Below are positions 1-7,663 of a stretch of 8,936 nucleotides of DNA, in pieces. The first letter of the stretch is position 1. Each line of letters opens with the position of its first letter. This DNA is from Candidatus Coatesiibacteriota bacterium (GTDB taxonomy: Bacteria > B130-G9): NCBI GenBank assembly GCA_003647755.1, contig QMNL01000048.1, positions 1-8,936 of the forward strand, read 5' to 3'. Below the pieces are notes generated by a model. It saw only the letters and a program-made list of their open reading frames with translations, did no database searches and had not been told where the DNA came from. The position numbers and the translations under genes were made by a program.

Positions 1-1634
1 AGAAGCTGATGATCACCATCACATTTCCCTTTCAGGTGGCTAAGTAGCTGCAATGCCTCCAAAAACTTCCCGCCCTTCCTCATTATCTCCGCCTCCAGCA
101 GAGCCACCCGTGCTCGAGTCGTTCGCTGAATCCCCTCAACGGACTGTGCTTGGCGAACCAAGCGAATCGCTGTCTCCCTATCGCCCAATGCAAAATGTGC
201 CCCCCCGCACTCCTTGAGCGCAAGAGCACGAAGGTCCGGGTCAGGAACATCAATGGAGTACGCCCTTTCAAACCAGCCAAGCGACTCTTTAGGCTTTCCT
301 TCTTGGACCGCCAACAGGCCAAGTCCAATCTCAGCAACACTCCGGGACCCTGCGTCCAACATCTCGCCCGCAAGCGCAGCCACATAGCAATCGCGCGCCC
401 CGGCAGCGTCCCTCCCAAACCTCCGTAACAGATCACCCATGCGCAGATTCACATAAGGGTGCCCAGGCGACATCTCAAGAGCGTCTCTTAACAGCCTCTC
501 CGCCTCTTCAAAGCGCTCCCACCTGAAAAAAGCATCCGCACAGAGAACAACTAGCCCCAAAAGCCCCGGCTCAGCATCCCTCGCGGCCAAAAAGTCCTCG
601 ACGGCCTTCTCAAAATCCCCACCCCGTTCCGCATCCAACGCCCGAGCAACGTGCTCGCCCGCTACGGCCAAGTTTGGAAACCTTTCAGCCAACTTAGCCG
701 CGGCGCCGCGTGCCCGGTAGAATGATCCAAGGCTCTCGTAAACAGACCCGCCAAAGTGCTCCGCAACCAGCCGCGACAAGCGGTCTTTAGCGCTGGCGGC
801 CAAACGTAAGTGGTCAATGGAGGGACACTGGTCCGGCATAGCGGCAGAGAGCAGCACACGCCGCCAATAGGTGGTGTCCCGGTCGAAGAACTCCGCGATT
901 CGCCGGTGCTTCCACTGAAATAAAACCTCGTAGAACCCCCGGCGGAAAATCCCGTCTCGGAAGTACTCCATCGGCTCGATGCCCAGGTGCAGATGGTACG
1001 CCAGTGCGTCCCTGCAGTAGATGATCTTCAGCCCGCGAGAGAACAGCCTGAAACCCAGCTCCGTATCCTCCATTGCCGCGTGTTTGAATTCTTCATCAAA
1101 CACACCGTTTTCAAGCATGAACCGGCGCTTCAGTGATATATTGCTCGTGTAGAAGTGCTGCCACGTAGGCCCGTAGCGAGTTACATAGCCGTAATCAAAC
1201 TGGGTGCCTGACGCCTCCAGCCAGCGCATGAATGGAGTGATTTCCAGCTCAGGGTGCCAAGTGGTGTGGCCCAGCACAGCGATATTTCCCCCTCGGAAGC
1301 GACGGTGCACCGAACAGTGCTGCCGAAGGAACCCCGGCTGCGGGATGATATCGTCTCCGATGAATATGACTGTCGGAGACCTCGCCGCAGTGATACCACG
1401 GTTCCTGGCGGCGGCTGGCCCTCTCTGTGAATCGAGCCGAACCAGCCGAAGCTCGACCGGGCAGCCCTCGCTGAACCTGTTCACGGCCTCAGCCGTCCCG
1501 TCCGTTGAGCCATCGTCAACGACAACGATCTCAAGCGAACCCGGGACGTCGTGGCGCTGCTCGATAAGCGCAGTGAGGCAGCGCAGGAGCACCTGCGAAC
1601 GGTTGTGCGTTGGAATTATTACCGAGACGTTCAT
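1..1634 (-). CDS. Family 2 glycosyltransferase with C-terminal TPR-like repeats (partial, runs off left edge)
   Basis: The reading frame is open for 544 codons from ATG at 1634 to the window edge, so the C-terminus is missing. The N-terminal ~215 residues are a GT-A fold, family 2 glycosyltransferase, which transfers a sugar from a nucleotide-sugar donor. Visible motifs are the opening MNVSVIIPTHNR, VVVDDGSTDGT (37-47, nucleotide binding), RGPAAARNRG (71-80), FIGDD (91-95, at the metal-binding DxD position) and MEDTELGFRLFSRG (188-201), whose E189-D190 is the usual catalytic-base region. Residues ~215-330 are a linker. From ~330 onward, helical pairs such as GDFEKAVEDFLAARDAEPG, ERFEEAERLLRDALEMSPGHPYV and GKPKESLGWFERAYSIDVPDP fit tetratricopeptide repeats, a protein-binding module. 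No signal peptide or membrane helix is seen, so it is probably cytoplasmic. The start is one base after the stop of the preceding methyltransferase, implying translational coupling. Donor and acceptor cannot be read from the sequence. Confidence 0.93.
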   Translation of the reverse strand, partial: MNVSVIIPTHNRSQVLLRCLTALIEQRHDVPGSLEIVVVDDGSTDGTAEAVNRFSEGCPVELRLVRLDSQRGPAAARNRGITAARSPTVIFIGDDIIPQPGFLRQHCSVHRRFRGGNIAVLGHTTWHPELEITPFMRWLEASGTQFDYGYVTRYGPTWQHFYTSNISLKRRFMLENGVFDEEFKHAAMEDTELGFRLFSRGLKIIYCRDALAYHLHLGIEPMEYFRDGIFRRGFYEVLFQWKHRRIAEFFDRDTTYWRRVLLSAAMPDQCPSIDHLRLAASAKDRLSRLVAEHFGGSVYESLGSFYRARGAAAKLAERFPNLAVAGEHVARALDAERGGDFEKAVEDFLAARDAEPGLLGLVVLCADAFFRWERFEEAERLLRDALEMSPGHPYVNLRMGDLLRRFGRDAAGARDCYVAALAGEMLDAGSRSVAEIGLGLLAVQEGKPKESLGWFERAYSIDVPDPDLRALALKECGGAHFALGDRETAIRLVRQAQSVEGIQRTTRARVALLEAEIMRKGGKFLEALQLLSHLKGKCDGDHQL

Positions 1635-1635
1635 C

Positions 1636-2334
1636 TCACTCGCTTCTCTGCACGACGAAGAACTGACGATAACACTCGCCGAAGCTCGCCTCACTACACA
1701 ACCTCAGCCACTCGTCGCAGTGCTCGTTCAGGCTGGGCATCAGCACCTCAAGGACCTCGGGCGTGTGGTCCGCTACAATTGCGGCCATGTGCACCGCTGC
1801 GTTCTCGTTGGGGAACACCTCCACATCTCCCACAGATGGGATGCTTCTTAGCGCCGAGACTATCTCATGCTCGGTCGGAACGCCCCTCTCGAAATGCTCC
1901 GAGAGCCACCACGGAACCTCCTTCCCGGCACGCTTGAGCCAAGCTGCAAACGCCCGGTCACATCTCTCGGCAACCTCGCCAACCGGGCAGCCCATGATCA
2001 AGAATGAACTGCTGAGCCTGAACATCTCCGCCATCACCTCGGCACGGCGCTCACGAGGCACATGCTCAATCAGGTCGAGCGAGACAACAACCTCGAACGA
2101 GCCATCGCGAAATGGCAGCTGTCCAGCATGACCCCGCACGGGTAACAAAAGGGGATGACGTTCCGCATCGAAATCGCCGTCCACACCCACGACTGTCCTA
2201 TCAATGAAAGCACCCAACCCAAAAGACCCTGAACCCACCTCGAGGATTCGGCCCCGTGATGCAACCCCCCTTTCCCGAAGAACCCCCACCACAAACGCAT
2301 ACCGCGTGAACCAATTGAGGAGGAATGTATGCAT
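1636..2334 (-). CDS. Class I SAM-dependent methyltransferase (Methyltransf_11-like)
   Basis: This 232-residue protein has a Rossmann-type SAM-binding core. Motif I is ILEVGSGSFGLG (30-41). The acidic strand-2 end is VGVDGD (49-54), where a carboxylate normally holds the SAM ribose. AGQLPFRDGSFEVVVSLDLIEHVP (about 70-93) is the characteristic Methyltransf_11 stretch, here with a LIEHVP signature. The C-terminal ~100 residues are less conserved and probably shape the acceptor pocket. ATG at 2334 is preceded by GAGGG with only two bases between, a weak but usable ribosome site. It begins 32 bases after the stop of the giant NHL protein and ends one base before the glycosyltransferase start, so it lies inside an operon. 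Methylation of a sugar, lipid or small molecule is likely from context, but the substrate is unknown. No signal peptide or membrane segment is seen. Confidence 0.9.
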   Translation of the reverse strand: MHTFLLNWFTRYAFVVGVLRERGVASRGRILEVGSGSFGLGAFIDRTVVGVDGDFDAERHPLLLPVRGHAGQLPFRDGSFEVVVSLDLIEHVPRERRAEVMAEMFRLSSSFLIMGCPVGEVAERCDRAFAAWLKRAGKEVPWWLSEHFERGVPTEHEIVSALRSIPSVGDVEVFPNENAAVHMAAIVADHTPEVLEVLMPSLNEHCDEWLRLCSEASFGECYRQFFVVQRSE

Positions 2335-2366
2335 CGCCCTCGTCCGTCGCTCTCGAAGAAGCGCCG

Positions 2367-5300
2367 CTATGTCTCGCTCGAAAGCGAGTAGATCAAAAAC
2401 TCCCCTGTGTCCACGCCCGTTACAAACAGCTCGTCCCGGTCAACCCAGACTCCGCCCGGGGCACGGCAAGGGATTGAATAAAGCAGCTCGCCGTCCCTGG
2501 AGAAGCGCTTCACGCAGTCGTGTCGGGTGTCCGCCACGAACAGCGAAGAATCTGGAGCAAATGCGAGGAAATGCGGGGAGCTAAACCCCTCAAGAACGCC
2601 TACCTGTTCCCAGTTGCCATCGAACAGATGCACCGCGTTTTGCTCCGGCAAGCTGACCGCTATTCTCCCGTTGCGGTCAACAGCGACACCGAGTGGCCGC
2701 TCCACAGTAACCACCCTTCTCACGACAAAAGAATCTCTCGCATCGGTCTGCGTAACCATGCAGATGCAGTCGCCGTCGTAGTCGGCGACGTAAAGCCGTT
2801 GCCCGTCACTGGCAAGTCCGAAGAGAGGCCCGAACTTAATCTCCCCCGTCGTAGGACCCACCCTGGCAGCCTCCTTAAACCGGTCATCGTATTGAATGAG
2901 CAGGTCTCCATCAGCGAAGCTGCACCAGACGTGTCCGTTGAGCAGAGCCAGCCCGAACGGCCCGACGAACGAGCCGGAGCGGCCCGGAACCTTCGGGCCA
3001 GCGAGGACCTCCAGGAACTTCGCAGAACGGTCGAAACGAGCGATGCGGCCATTGCCGAAGTCGGCGATCAACAACCCCCCGTCCTCGTCGGACATGATCC
3101 CATAAGGGTTGGCAAGGCCCGGGGATAACCTCTCCCTGAGTCGGACGTTGAACGTCGCAAGAAGCCGAACAGCCTGTTTGACATCATCGCCCTGCGACTC
3201 CTCCGCCATGCTGATCGCATGCAGTTTTCTCTTGCCCTTCTCCTGGGTCGCATCGGCCCTGAGGGACCCCTCTACGAGCTGAAAAAACTCACTTTTCTTC
3301 TCGGAAGGCGCCTCAGGCGACCACGCATTCACAATGAGCTCGCTCCGTGCATCTCTGAGTTCTGAGCAAAGTGCTGAGGCGGCATCGGCCATCTCAGCAA
3401 GGAGCTCTGCCGCGTCGAGCCAGCTGACATGTCCCAGACGGGCAGGCCACCTCTGCCCCGCTTGGGCCTGGCTCTCCCGGGCTCGAGCCTCCCTACGCCG
3501 CGACCAGTGCGTCTGCCTCCGCCGCTGCACCTCCTCAAAAGTCCCCTCTACCGCTGCAATTGACGTGTCAAGCCACAAAAGCCACTCAGCAAATGAGGGC
3601 CCACCATCTGAAACATCCCCGCGCAGGCGCATGACAACACGCCGCACCCCGGCCACATTCGCCCCAAAATGATAGTTGGCGACGAGAAGGTCGGGTATGA
3701 ACTTCAGCGGTTGGTCGCCAACATCGGGAACCGGTGTCGGCGCCAGACCCTCATCCAGGCTTAACTCTTCGTCTGAACTCGAGGCCAGGATGACCTCGTG
3801 AACAGCCTTCAACTGGCCGAAAAAAGTTCGATAGATGCCGGCAATCCTCTCAATACGACTCTGCGCCCAGTCGCACAGGTTGTCCGGCACATGTACCGGC
3901 CCCAACTCCTCGATCAAGCCTGCAAGCCTGGCCTTGACTCCGTCGGCGTCCCATCCTGAGATTCTGCTCAGGTCAGGTCCCGATGATGTCGCCAGAGGAA
4001 CCACCGTCAGCACCGCCTCTCGGCAGCTGGTGAAGCATAAGTCCGCCACCATATCCTTTGCGCCATCTACAAATGGTGTCGGTTTGAATGCGGCCCCGCT
4101 CTCATCGAGCCGGCCGGCCCTAACTTTGACAAGATCAACGTAGTACTCGCACAGGTCCTGCATCCAGGCGGTGACTGCGTCCAGAAAACGCATTTTGCCA
4201 GCTGTCTTCTCGTCCAGCGTCCTGACCGCCGTGAACGAGGCACGCGGCCGGATTGTCCCTGCGGCGAAATTGAGACCCGCCTTCATGGCTTCCTCAGGTG
4301 CCATGTCCCAGCTGCCGTAGATGCGCTTCCAGAACTCCTCAGCTTCTGAACGGGTCGATGGGTCACAGTAAAGGTAGAAAGTCCCCCTGAGCAGTTTTCT
4401 CGGGAGCTTAATCCGTCCTTTATGTGGCCGAATGTTGTGCTCTGCCCTGGACCTGCCGGCAGTTCTCTTGGAGGGGAGTGAAACGGGCTGGAGCCTGTCG
4501 AGAACCCGTCGCATCGCCTCGAGGAGGTGCTCTTTTCGCATATCCCTGTCGGCCAAGAGCACACTTGAGGCCGCCACGTCCGCAAGAACCTGCGCATTGA
4601 AAACGCTGTCACGCGAACCAAGCGACTCCTTGCCCCAGTGCGACCACAACCACTCTCGTAAACCGTCTTGGCTGCGGACGTAGTTATCTGCCAATGCAGA
4701 GAGAAAGTCCGCCGTCCCTTTGACGAAATATGCCCAATCACCATCATCTCCGGGCTGAACCCCAAGGTCAACCCGGCTTAACGTCGCCCAGAAACTACTC
4801 GTGGCAAAGGACAGCCTCACTCCATTCAGTGTGGCCAAGACGACATGTAGAACCTGGTTACGCTCCCCAAGATTCAAGAGCGAATCGCTATCGTGCATGG
4901 GCTTGCCAGACCTGTCCGCCAGCGGAGGGCAGATGCTCGTCCCAAGCTTTGTGATGCTCTCTACAAGCTGCGTCGTTGACAACTCCCTGCCAACCATGGA
5001 CGCCAAGTTATCGTCCCCCGACGCGATCACACCACACGTGAGAAACTCCAGTAGCTGCGCGCTGCTCACCAGCGACAGCCGATGCGCCTCGAAAACAACT
5101 TGGTAGCAATCATCCTGCCGATTCGACAGAAGGTCCATGAGAGCCTTGTTGGCCGTGGCTCTGGGAGAGTCCCGAAGTCCGGCAAGCCTCATATATGATT
5201 CAAGGATGACGCGTGCCCAGCTCTGCCCGTGGTTGACAATGCTGCTCTTGACTTGCCTGATGGATTCGAGGAGGAACTCGTTGCGCCCACTCGGCGATCC

Positions 5301-7469
5301 GGCGTCCTCAGACCCACCCCGAAAGACCTTTAAGACGTCCGCTAGCTTACGGTCCTTCCAGGCCACGGACGCTGCCTCTTCGAGAACCGAATGAGCTACT
5401 GAATCACCCTCCGCAAGTGCCCTCTCGAAAACGTGCAAATAGACAAAACGCTCCAATTCAGCCGGCGCTATAGAAGCATCTTCCAGATTGTATCCTAACA
5501 GCTCAGACGCATCGGCATGCCTTCCGAAGGCCGCAAGCTTCCTGAGCGGAGGGTATGATCTCAGCAGGGCCCAGATGAGCCGGCCTGAGGCGCTCATGAC
5601 CTCCTGGTCTGCGCCCCCCGCCAAGAACACATCAACCGCTGTGTTAAGCAGGCGGACGGCTACTTCCTGCTCCGTTTTGTCTGTGCGCAACATGCACTTC
5701 GCCAGAGCCGGGGACGACGCCTGCTGCTCGCCGAGCACGGAAGCGATTGCGTCGGCGACGCTCGCAAACACGCCGAGGTGTAAGCCGCGGTTAGCATGAA
5801 GGACCGGTCGATATCGCCCGATATAGATGAAGCGGTTGAGCGCCTTGAGTTCGGGGCTATCGGCCAGCACCGCCTTTGAAACGCTGACCATCTCGCCAAG
5901 CCTGTCCCTGATGCTCTGGAGCGACTCCCTCAACGCCTGGCCCTCCTTGAAGGCAACCTGGAGCAGGACGCCGAGGCCAAAGTCGAACGCCTCCCACAGG
6001 TTCCGACGTCGGTAAAAAATCGCCGCATCTCGCATGAGATCAACCAACTCGAGCGCTTCACGCTTCTTCTGAGCCATCACTAGCTTCAGCTGAAGCAGCA
6101 TCTCCTGATATTCGCGCAGGGCGTCCGCCTCGTTCACGGAATGCGGCGACGAGGCATCGTCAGCGATAAGGGCGGCCTCGCAGGCTGCGGTCTCCGTGGC
6201 CGATAGCGCTATCTTGGGCTCCAGATCGCGCAGAAGCTGAACCTCCTTTGCCTCGATTAGCTCCAGCTCGCGCTGGGCCTCGTGGACAGCACGAGAGAGA
6301 AGCAGATAGAGGTTTATCGGTTGCTCGATTTTGGAGAGACCTTTTGCCGCCGCACGCAGGCTCTTGAAGGAGACCTCTTCACCTGAAATGGCGGTTGAGA
6401 CCGCCTCGTGAATCATCTGCGCATCGTGGTTATCAATCCCAAGCGCGACGAGCGATTCGGTTGCATCTTCTCTTGCCCCCTCAGAATCACGAACCTGCAT
6501 GACTGCGTCGCGGAGAGAGACTCGTTTAGGCTCGTAAAACAGTAGCTCCGCAGGCGTCCCTCTAGCTACGAGCAGCCCGCCAGCGGTTGCGATGATCAGC
6601 GGCTGGAGCTCTTCTTGCTCCCCTTTGGGAGCCTCAAGCACGAACCTTGAGACCACGAGCGCCGGAGGCGCGATCTGCAGAACAGTCTGCATGTCAGCAT
6701 CAAGCAAAAAGAAGAACCCAGCGTCGTTGGCCGCGATGGCGCTCGGCGTGAACTTGCTGTCTCTCTCATTATCGAAGAGCCGATATTCCGATCTGTATTG
6801 CAGCTGATCCGTGAACATCAGCACTCTACGATTGCCAGCGTCCAGGACTGCCACGGTCTCAGGCGACACCAGGGCGATGCCAGACGGGAACAGAAAGCAA
6901 GGCGGGCTGAAGAGGTCCGGCGGGGTGTTGTAAAGCAGGGCCATCTCCTGTTCCACAGTTGAACCTCGCCGGCCGACCATGCCCTTGAACTTGCCGTCCG
7001 CGGAGAAGCGCTGAAGCCTGTGGTTACCCCTGTCCACGACGATCAGATCATCCGCAGGCGTTGCGCAGATGGCTTGAGGCTCATAGAACTGCCCTACATG
7101 ACCCCCTACCTCTCCGAACGAGAACTCGAAATTGCCGTCCAGATCGAGCGCAACGATCCGGTGGTTCCAGCTGTCGCAGACGAAGACGCGGCCGAGGTTC
7201 TCCATGACCGCTACGCCACGAGGGTATGAGAACGAGCCATCGCCCCTTCCCTTGGCACCAATCGTCCACACGACCCGGCCAGCTGCGGACACCTTGACCA
7301 CACGGTGATTGAACTCGTCGCTGAGAAACATGTTGCCCTGGTTGTCCATGGCCAGGCCGGAGACCCGTGTCAAGCAAGGCTCAAGCTCCGGCTCGATCCG
7401 AACAACCCTACTGGGCTTAAGAACCGTCGCTGCCAAATGACCAGTCGGTGTGTCCTCACCCGTGCTCAA
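2367..7469 (-). CDS. Giant 1700-residue protein with an NHL beta-propeller at each end and a long helical centre
   Basis: The frame is open for 1700 codons with no interruption. Residues 33-315 hold about six NHL-type blades, clearest in VSGLAMDNQGNMFLSDEFNHRV, PRGVAVMENLGRVFVCDSWNHRI and PQAICATPADDLIVVDRGNHRL. Residues 1450-1697 hold about six more, such as PYGIMSDEDGGLLIADFGNGRI and PHFLAFAPDSSLFVADTRHDCV. The ~1130 residues between are mostly helical and match no family I recognise. They contain likely coiled-coil stretches (about 395-415, 450-480) and a basic stretch at 1001-1028. NHL propellers usually bind proteins, peptides or RNA. No catalytic motif, signal peptide or membrane helix is apparent. 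The start is TTG at 7469: an in-frame TAG lies three codons upstream, so nothing longer is possible. A GGGG tract ends ten bases before it. The first ATG is residue 41, inside blade 1, and would cut the propeller. It leads a probable three-gene operon. A scaffold or sensor role is inference. Confidence 0.92.
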   Translation of the reverse strand: MSTGEDTPTGHLAATVLKPSRVVRIEPELEPCLTRVSGLAMDNQGNMFLSDEFNHRVVKVSAAGRVVWTIGAKGRGDGSFSYPRGVAVMENLGRVFVCDSWNHRIVALDLDGNFEFSFGEVGGHVGQFYEPQAICATPADDLIVVDRGNHRLQRFSADGKFKGMVGRRGSTVEQEMALLYNTPPDLFSPPCFLFPSGIALVSPETVAVLDAGNRRVLMFTDQLQYRSEYRLFDNERDSKFTPSAIAANDAGFFFLLDADMQTVLQIAPPALVVSRFVLEAPKGEQEELQPLIIATAGGLLVARGTPAELLFYEPKRVSLRDAVMQVRDSEGAREDATESLVALGIDNHDAQMIHEAVSTAISGEEVSFKSLRAAAKGLSKIEQPINLYLLLSRAVHEAQRELELIEAKEVQLLRDLEPKIALSATETAACEAALIADDASSPHSVNEADALREYQEMLLQLKLVMAQKKREALELVDLMRDAAIFYRRRNLWEAFDFGLGVLLQVAFKEGQALRESLQSIRDRLGEMVSVSKAVLADSPELKALNRFIYIGRYRPVLHANRGLHLGVFASVADAIASVLGEQQASSPALAKCMLRTDKTEQEVAVRLLNTAVDVFLAGGADQEVMSASGRLIWALLRSYPPLRKLAAFGRHADASELLGYNLEDASIAPAELERFVYLHVFERALAEGDSVAHSVLEEAASVAWKDRKLADVLKVFRGGSEDAGSPSGRNEFLLESIRQVKSSIVNHGQSWARVILESYMRLAGLRDSPRATANKALMDLLSNRQDDCYQVVFEAHRLSLVSSAQLLEFLTCGVIASGDDNLASMVGRELSTTQLVESITKLGTSICPPLADRSGKPMHDSDSLLNLGERNQVLHVVLATLNGVRLSFATSSFWATLSRVDLGVQPGDDGDWAYFVKGTADFLSALADNYVRSQDGLREWLWSHWGKESLGSRDSVFNAQVLADVAASSVLLADRDMRKEHLLEAMRRVLDRLQPVSLPSKRTAGRSRAEHNIRPHKGRIKLPRKLLRGTFYLYCDPSTRSEAEEFWKRIYGSWDMAPEEAMKAGLNFAAGTIRPRASFTAVRTLDEKTAGKMRFLDAVTAWMQDLCEYYVDLVKVRAGRLDESGAAFKPTPFVDGAKDMVADLCFTSCREAVLTVVPLATSSGPDLSRISGWDADGVKARLAGLIEELGPVHVPDNLCDWAQSRIERIAGIYRTFFGQLKAVHEVILASSSDEELSLDEGLAPTPVPDVGDQPLKFIPDLLVANYHFGANVAGVRRVVMRLRGDVSDGGPSFAEWLLWLDTSIAAVEGTFEEVQRRRQTHWSRRREARARESQAQAGQRWPARLGHVSWLDAAELLAEMADAASALCSELRDARSELIVNAWSPEAPSEKKSEFFQLVEGSLRADATQEKGKRKLHAISMAEESQGDDVKQAVRLLATFNVRLRERLSPGLANPYGIMSDEDGGLLIADFGNGRIARFDRSAKFLEVLAGPKVPGRSGSFVGPFGLALLNGHVWCSFADGDLLIQYDDRFKEAARVGPTTGEIKFGPLFGLASDGQRLYVADYDGDCICMVTQTDARDSFVVRRVVTVERPLGVAVDRNGRIAVSLPEQNAVHLFDGNWEQVGVLEGFSSPHFLAFAPDSSLFVADTRHDCVKRFSRDGELLYSIPCRAPGGVWVDRDELFVTGVDTGEFLIYSLSSET
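2379..3122 (-). other. C-terminal NHL beta-propeller domain of the giant protein
   Basis: This covers residues 1450-1697, ending three residues before the stop. Six blade-like repeats start near residues 1453, 1502, 1547, 1590, 1630 and 1671. Good examples are GGLLIADFGNGRIARFD, QRLYVADYDGDCICMV and SSLFVADTRHDCVKRFSRDGEL. The canonical NHR triplet is relaxed to NGR, DC or RHD. This suggests that the propeller has diverged from the N-terminal one rather than being a recent copy. Confidence 0.78.
3123..6524 (-). other. Unassigned helical central region of the giant protein
   Basis: This covers about residues 316-1449. It is rich in Ala, Leu, Glu and Arg, with amphipathic patterns that suggest long helices and short coiled coils, for example REYQEMLLQLKLVMAQKKRE (452-471). 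A loop-like basic stretch at 1001-1028 separates two helical blocks, and a second arginine-rich patch (QRRRQTHWSRRREARAR) lies near 1315-1331. An acidic, proline-containing stretch (SSSDEELSLDEGLAPTPVPD, about 1230-1249) looks like a flexible linker. I recognise no kinase, ATPase, nuclease or protease motif. It could include decayed TPR or HEAT-like helical repeats, but no regular period is evident by eye. Confidence 0.6.
6525..7373 (-). other. N-terminal NHL beta-propeller domain of the giant protein
   Basis: This covers residues 33-315. Six blade-like repeats start near residues 36, 83, 130, 190, 240 and 287. Each has the NHL layout: a hydrophobic G(L/I)A(V/L) strand, a D-x-x-G-N or similar turn, a VxDxxNHR(V/I) core, a strand with alternating hydrophobics and a glycine-rich loop. 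The first three blades carry near-canonical NHR triplets (DEFNHRV, DSWNHRI, DRGNHRL). Blades 5 and 6 have decayed (LLDADMQTVL, ARGTPAELLF). Blade boundaries are judged by eye. Confidence 0.8.
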
Positions 7470-7521
7470 GAAACGCTAACCCCATGCAAGTCTGCCCTGA
7501 GACCTCCAAACATCAAACCAG

Positions 7522-7557
7522 CAACTTAAATATGCGCCTCGAAAGCCGAAAGGGCAA
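7522..7557 (-). promoter_or_regulatory. Candidate promoter for the giant-protein operon
   Basis: Read on the minus strand, TTGCCC (7557-7552) and CATATT (7534-7529) are separated by 17 bases, a sigma-70-like arrangement with imperfect boxes. The -10-like box lies about 60 bases upstream of the TTG start in the 194-base gap behind the methyltransferase at 7664. It overlaps an AT-rich element (7522-7534) that recurs upstream of that methyltransferase. The match is weak and could be chance. Confidence 0.22.
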
Positions 7558-7597
7558 AACAAGGCGCCAGTCTGCACCCATTCCTACTGTTCAGCCA

Positions 7598-7648
7598 ACG
7601 TAGATCCCCAGTAGATACCACCGTGGAGGTCCCCGAGCTCCTCTACGT
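7598..7648. repeat. Imperfect palindrome and short direct repeat in the 7470-7663 intergenic region
   Basis: ACGTAG at 7598-7603 is mirrored by CTACGT at 7643-7648. Inside, GTAGAT occurs twice (7600-7605 and 7611-7616), with start points 11 bases apart. GGAG (7625-7628) can pair with CTCC (7638-7641). The element lies just beyond the stop of the methyltransferase ending at 7664. It has no T-run on either strand, so it does not look like a standard intrinsic terminator. It could be a weak structure or an operator, or chance. Confidence 0.25.
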
Positions 7649-7663
7649 CATAAGTAAAGGACG

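Noticed and set aside
1204..1851. A 215-codon + strand open frame
   Set aside because: It lies antisense to both the glycosyltransferase and the Methyltransf_11-like gene, crosses their junction and gives a low-complexity product with no family features. The minus-strand frames carry clear motifs.
2520..3128. A 202-codon + strand frame
   Set aside because: It is antisense to the C-terminal propeller. Its composition mirrors the codon pattern of the real gene and it has no motif.
4283..4771. A 162-codon minus-strand frame inside the giant gene
   Set aside because: It is an alternative frame of the giant gene. The main frame is uninterrupted across the segment, so there is no sign of a frameshift.
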